A stretch of DNA of 64,000 nt from Siphonodentalium dalli (taxonomy: Eukaryota > Mollusca > Scaphopoda > Gadilida > Siphonodentaliidae). The DNA lies in assembly GCA_032622095.1 (NCBI GenBank), contig CP136061.1, forward strand, positions 3,958,005 through 4,022,004. Direction: 5' to 3'. The notes below the pieces were generated by a model. That model ran no database searches and was not told the DNA's origin. It worked only from the letters and a program-made list of their open reading frames with translations. Below are positions 58,581-64,000 of the stretch, piece by piece; the stretch's first letter is position 1, and the number at the start of each line of letters is the position of its first letter. Both the position numbers and the translations under genes were made by a program.

Positions 58581-59402
58581 AGATGAGTTTCTATGAAAAC
58601 GTCTTTAATCAAAATAAGAACGATAAATGTCAAACATAATAACATGGGGATAAATATATAGACACTGTAATTTATATGGAAAAATCTGAATATATGGAAA
58701 CAAAGTGTGCGACACAAGTTGCCACCATGCATGAGAACAGTCAAAATGATGTCGAAAAGCGGTGGTCTGTTGTTTAAACACTCCATCACCAGGTACATAA
58801 CTGACGACGATCCCAGTGAAATTTAGCATTTTACTTCAGACTTACACCTACACTTACATTCCACAACTGCTTACTCATGTACATAACTATAAATTTCAAA
58901 ATTAACCCTTTCGAAAACTCGCGGCCTATGCTTACGTTCCTAATTTCTAAATTTGTAACACCTAACTATGTACCACGCTCCCATGTTTTACTGAAACTAC
59001 CGGTATGGGACAATCATGAAACTTAAGAATATTTTAATACTCTACGTATAACTATTTCATTTATGATAGTGCGTGATTCTACGATACTGGTACGCATACT
59101 CTGTCATATGTATACCTATATTTTCCAAATTTCAAAACACCAGGCATACCTCTATTATGCTCCTGTTTTTAATTTTACTGACTATGGAATTGTCCAAGTG
59201 GCGCTTCGGAATGTGTACCTAGATAATGATCACCTTTGTCCATGTTACCGAAGACAGGTTTACCCTTGTATTCTGTGGTGTTCCCAGCCCCCCAGGATCT
59301 CTATATTTTACAACACAAGTTGCCACCATGCATGAGAACAGTCAAAATGATTTCGTCCATCGAATAGATGGATCTATTCCCTTTCAGTTATAATAAACAC
59401 TC
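58581..59402. other. No supported gene; 35-bp direct repeat
   Basis: acacaagttgccaccatgca tgagaacagtcaaaatgat occurs at 58713-58751 and 59311-59349. The second copy lies shortly before the second TTAA MITE. Confidence 0.5.
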
Positions 59403-59905
59403 TTAAAGGCACGTGAGGCCTTAGTTGTCGAAAATATTCATATTTGTTCCAATCACCGTAAACAGAAAAACATTAAAACGCATACAGTTTCGTTCATATA
59501 TACCATGACCATCGCGTAAACAGCATGTTATCATAAAGATTTACTATATTTTACCTAAGCAAGAGCCTGATTGTGTTACAGAAGACAGCACAATGCTGCT
59601 GGCTAATCACACACAAATGGCATAAACGCTCTTTATTCGTTCCATATCAGGAATTCACCAACAAAGAACGCTCTTTATGTTTACCATCATAATATAAACA
59701 AACACCAGAAAAGTTACTTTTTATGCTTTTGTTTACATAACAATGGTCAAATATATGCCAATAACATACTGTTTATGCGATATTTCTTATTTGTATACGG
59801 ACAAAGGCTGTCTACATTTTGTTGTTCTTTCTGTTTGTGGCGGTTTTTTGACGGGTGGAAATATTTTCACAGGATACCCACCGCCAAGGCCAACCGTACC
59901 TTTAA
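59403..59905. mobile_element. TTAA-flanked MITE, copy 2
   Basis: TTAA at 59403-59406 and 59902-59905; inverted ends aggcacgtgaggcctt and aggtacggttggcctt. Same orientation as copy 1. Confidence 0.65.
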
Positions 59906-62058
59906 GAAAGTACAATATTTATAACGGATGAAACTGTCCTAATGTTCATGTTTTATTTGCATTTATTGTCTAGGTCAACTTTAAATAGAATGTGAATATG
60001 GAGCGGCTCAATCGTTCAATATTTCCTTATTTACATGTGATATAGTGATGTTTTTATTCAATAACATTTCAGTATTTATTCCTATGGGGTGAAAATGGTT
60101 GGAAACTAAAAATTTAAATTGCAATTTGATTTGATTTGAATTGATTTTGATAACATCTGAACACATAAATACACTATCAAGCACACACACAACCAAACAC
60201 AATTTTACCGCACATAACTTCTACTCTACAATTTATAAATTACACATAAATAAATTAAGTCCATTGGGAGCCAGTCGGGTATTAGTACTGGTGGATTGAT
60301 ACTGAGTTGAGACCAGATGTCATCGGGGATAACATGAAAAAAGCGGACATAAGTCCATTTATTTCCATCATGGTAATCGATTTTACTAAAGTAATTATAA
60401 TCGTAATCGATTACATTTAAAAAAAATGTAATCAGTAATCGTAATCATAATCATGTATATCAAAAGTAATTGTAAACGTAATCGATTACATTGGCATGTA
60501 ATCGCCCGAACCCTGATGGACCCCACTAGGAATCATCTTGTGTTCTTTGATAAATTGTGCTCCCTCTTAACCCTTTCTGTAATGAATGGATTGTCCCATT
60601 CAATTCTAATTGTATATATTGGAATATTCTATTCTTCATTTGTGTTGATGTTCGGATACGATGAGCAGACGACGATTTATACATGAATTCCCATCCTTCA
60701 TTTTGGAATGGTCAGATAATAAGTGCAACAACAAACAGCCTCAGATGATGTGTTAAACTTATTATTTGAATAGCCCTACAAATGAAGAATTTGAAGCCAG
60801 TAACTACTCGTCAATTAGTATTCAGTTATCAAAGGGTTACGTCATTTTAGTATCCCTGAAATGAAAATGCATCTATGTATGCGATGTATTAAATAATCTT
60901 GGCTTTGTTACTTGAATTTCTAAGTATGACGCATTACCTGTTCATATTGATTACTGAACATCATTCTGATAATCTGAATCTCCATTTAAATCGGATAATC
61001 CATAGCACAGTTATAAAACATAAGTACGGTTGATGTATACCTTAGGATTGTTTCCAGTTTCTGCACTAATTGGACTCAAATAATGAGCTGCCGTCTCGCT
61101 GAATGACACAACAACCAAATTCTTCTGAACAGATCGATATTGGCGGCCATTTTATGTAAATTATATTGAAATCAGATGTAATTCGATATGAAATGAAATA
61201 CACCAATATACATGTCAAAACAATAGCACAGATGCATCACTTCTGCACATGATAAACCTCACATCGGAAACTTCATGTATGGCTGCCATATTGAAAGCCA
61301 TCTTTAATAATTACAAGTTCCCGAGGCTGCATAGTATCTCTGAGTTAGGATTTAGTCCTGTGTTGTTTGCTAGAGACGAACACTAACCGAATAAGCTACA
61401 GTATGTCTATGTAAACCAGAGATAGAGAACAGTTCGTCAATGTATGATCCGATGGTGCTTGTTATGCTTTGTAATGGGGGGGGGGTAAGGTTAGCGTTAG
61501 TGTGTCCATATGATTGGTCCCTAAAGCTAAACAATGTTTTATGTTCATTAATATGCCTAAAGTTAATTTTGTTAATAAAAAATCCCAAAATTTCTTTCTA
61601 GATGCGGAAATTCCACTTTTTTCGAGCAATACATAGCGATAGATGGCAATTTCTGTCTGCGTTGATGTTAAACTCAATTACAATGGCGGCATTTTTTTAA
61701 TTCTGTTTAGTCAATGTGAGGACAAATTTTCTCCCAAAATTTTAATAAAATAGTTTTTTCGGGGTCGCCACAATCATAATTTTGCATTCGTCCACCCGTA
61801 CGAAATGCGCCAGGTGCCATCTCACGGTTATTTAATAGAGACATACAAGTACTTACATAATCATAATAACGTTGACACATATGAACTTTTCCAGAAAGCA
61901 ACATATTCTAATACGAGAGGACATAATAATAATCTACAAAGCTACACATGAAAACCGTTAATAAGAACTTCGGAAAACACTTCTTCACGCAAGGCGTTGT
62001 GTAGTTCATTGGAACAAACTCCCCGATCACGTTGTCAATGCCACTTTACTGACATGGT
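59906..62058. other. No supported gene; taatcgatta-rich tract
   Basis: At 60370-60500 gtaatcgattac-type words repeat in both orientations. The rest is AT-rich with no recognisable frame. Confidence 0.5.
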
Positions 62059-62062
62059 TTAA

Positions 62063-62454
62063 CCCTTTACCCAACAGAAGGGCCCTGTGCCAATGCATTC
62101 TCTTATATATGCGAGTCGACCATAGGTCGCCTCGCATATATAAGAGAATGCATTGGCTTAACACATTAAAAATTATAAAATTGTTAAAGAATGTAAGAAA
62201 AAATGGTAAAAATTGTTAAAAAAATATTTTTTTTAGGCCAATGCATTCTCTTATATATGCGAGGCGACCTATTGTCGACTCGCATATATAAGAGAATGCA
62301 TTGGCACAGGGCATAACTGTAACTATCACAATGTGGTCAAGGAGCCGGTTCCAATGATATCCATATTTGTATGGTTCTATTGAGACAGACCGAAGATATT
62401 TTAGGCTGTTGAAGCTTTATTTGGCCGGTTTTGGCCGGTTTGTTGGGTAAAGGG
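62063..62454. mobile_element. piggyBac-type MITE built of nested hairpins
   Basis: TTAA duplications at 62059-62062 and 62455-62458; exact 14-bp inverted ends CCCTTTACCCAACA / TGTTGGGTAAAGGG. Inside, 62092-62158 and 62236-62306 are each near-perfect hairpins (gccaatgcattctcttatat plus complement), and the two are inverted relative to each other. CCY ends next to TTAA are the piggyBac signature. 392 bp, non-coding. Confidence 0.85.
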
Positions 62455-62576
62455 TTAAAACACAGCTAGCTATACTGTAAATTATACAGCCTGAAGTACC
62501 TGTATGATGACTGATTTATTGTGGCACTATATATAATCAATTTTTGTATATCGGAACCAAAAGTCAAATGATTTGT

Positions 62577-62673
62577 TCCGAAATATGATGATGATGATGA
62601 TCATCATCATCACCATCATGATGATGATGGCGGCGGCGCCGCCGACGACGACGACGACGACGATGATGATGAT
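62577..62673. repeat. Self-complementary trinucleotide microsatellite
   Basis: (atg)n then (atc)n, (atg)n, (gcg/gcc)n, (gac)n, (gat)n: a run of trinucleotides that can fold back on itself. Confidence 0.95.
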
Positions 62674-64000
62674 GATGAGATATTTCGAGGGCTCGTCCAG
62701 AGTTCGCGATTTTCCGACACCGAATTTGTGCCAGTTGTTTATTTTCCGACTCCGAATTCCAATTCTAAATACTCATTACCGATTTTCCAATTCCGGAATT
62801 GTACAAATTGTTTTCTCCGACTCCGAATTCCGAACTAGGATTCTATTATGTTTTACATTTGAGCTTTTCAAATCATGTGGTGCCTTTCACTCAATATATT
62901 GTTAACTTGTTGTAAAGTCAAGCCTCCATATCTTTCTGAGGACAGCTTATTTAGCGATATAACAATCATTCAGCACGCATAATTGTTACCTTTGTGTGAG
63001 TTATAACTTGTGACTCCTTGGAATTTGAATACATGTAACTCGTATTCGTTCCTCAACCATATTCTGATTACTATCATGTACTGCATGCACAGTGTACTCA
63101 ATATATAACACACCATCGAATCAAGGGTGTGTCATTCTTGTTACTAGTGTCTTTATTTAGACAGCCCATGCTCTTAAAAAGAACATACATATAGAAACCC
63201 GAATTATTAGGCCATTAAGCCCCTATTGAAATGTTGCATTACTCAAAACCAAATCCTATATAGTTGGAAATTGTATTAGAACAAATCCTATATGGTTGTA
63301 AATGTTATGGTCTCATCCCCCCCCCCCCCCAGTAGAACTCCCTAGGAACGTCCCTGGGTCCATGCAGGGTCAACTTATTATTTCCGAAATCTGTACCGGC
63401 CTATAATTGTAGACGGCCTGTCTAAAAACACAATCATACAAATATAGCCATACCAATCTACACACGTTAATAAATTATAGCAACCACACGCACGGCCTGT
63501 TAGGCCAATTTTGTTGTTTAGCTTAATGAAATCAGCGAAAACATCATGGCACGGGTCATGACGTCATTTACGTGATTTACATGCGCAATGTGATCGCCTG
63601 GGTGCAAGATTGTAGTAAGAAATGTGTTGAAAACAGCTAAGGTCAAGCTGGCTACCCAAACACCTTGCTGTAAAGCAGGGTACATGGTACTGAACGCACC
63701 AAAATGTGGCGAAAATTATCACTTCAGCGTTATGAGTAGTGGTACTGCGACAGAAAGTATCAGGTTACTACGAATCAGTCGGCTGGTTCGATTGTGGCAA
63801 GGTACAGCCTAATGCGCGAAATTCGGCAACAATATTATTGTCTAAGTATCTTTACTTCATGAAACATTTTAATGACAGATTTTGGTCTCAATATTGATAT
63901 AGGCCTAATTGCTTAATGAATGAAAAATGCTAACAAGCTAGTATCTGTCATTGTTTCTGTGACTCTCATGTCCTCGTATTTGCCCGCAATTAATGTCTCT
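62674..64000. other. No recognisable gene
   Basis: ttttccgactccgaattcc recurs three times at 62705-62835. A C14 tract lies at 63319-63332. The 62-codon plus frame at 63624-63812 has no motif or splice context. Confidence 0.5.

Overview
This window reads as non-coding-rich DNA from an animal, most likely a marine invertebrate. I lean towards a mollusc or another lophotrochozoan, but nothing here proves it. The reasons are split genes with GT..AG introns, secreted-protein exons, remnants of a LINE, a Crypton-like recombinase, Helitron-like and cut-and-paste elements, and very abundant mini- and microsatellites. No rRNA or tRNA gene was recognised, and no prokaryotic operon structure. Most long open frames are artefacts of simple repeats.

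Layout. 1-0.9 kb: the N-terminal fragment of a P-loop ATPase of virus-derived-element type, with two small unexplained frames upstream. 1.7-5.4 kb: short tandem repeats, then an element with matching inverted ends that holds a GC-rich minisatellite in two opposed orientations. 5.9-9.6 kb: a Helitron-like element carrying tandem repeats and gene-fragment-like frames. 9.7-34.0 kb: a host gene on the minus strand, reconstructed from three exons (33848-34036, 12080-12249, 9681-9859) whose splice phases agree. Its 21.6 kb first intron holds a 13-bp minisatellite, a 4.1 kb 28-bp satellite with higher-order structure, and an 8.5 kb palindromic element. 34-39 kb: hairpins, tandem duplications, another Helitron-like copy and a 58-bp satellite. 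39.2-41.9 kb: a decayed tyrosine recombinase gene interrupted by a hAT-type MITE with a perfect 8-bp target duplication. 46-49 kb: tandem duplications and a nested 21-bp satellite. 50.4-52.7 kb: a secreted PAN/apple-like first exon and its decayed tandem paralogue. 53-60 kb: two copies of a 0.5 kb TTAA-flanked MITE, a LINE 3' end and another retroelement scrap. 62 kb: a piggyBac-type MITE (TTAA) made of nested hairpins.

The standout is the palindromic element at 25232-33732. It has 3.5 kb inverted arms and is flanked by a 6-bp direct repeat TATAGT. Each arm carries the same two genes, transcribed outward: a PC4-like (p15) coactivator gene and a C2H2 zinc-finger gene. Each gene sits behind a copy of one conserved TATA promoter module. 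The 6-bp duplication, autonomous intronless genes and subterminal tandem repeats recall Polinton/Maverick-type virus-like elements. There is no polymerase, integrase or capsid gene, so it looks like a non-autonomous inverted dimer. It sits about 115 bp inside intron 1 of the host gene.
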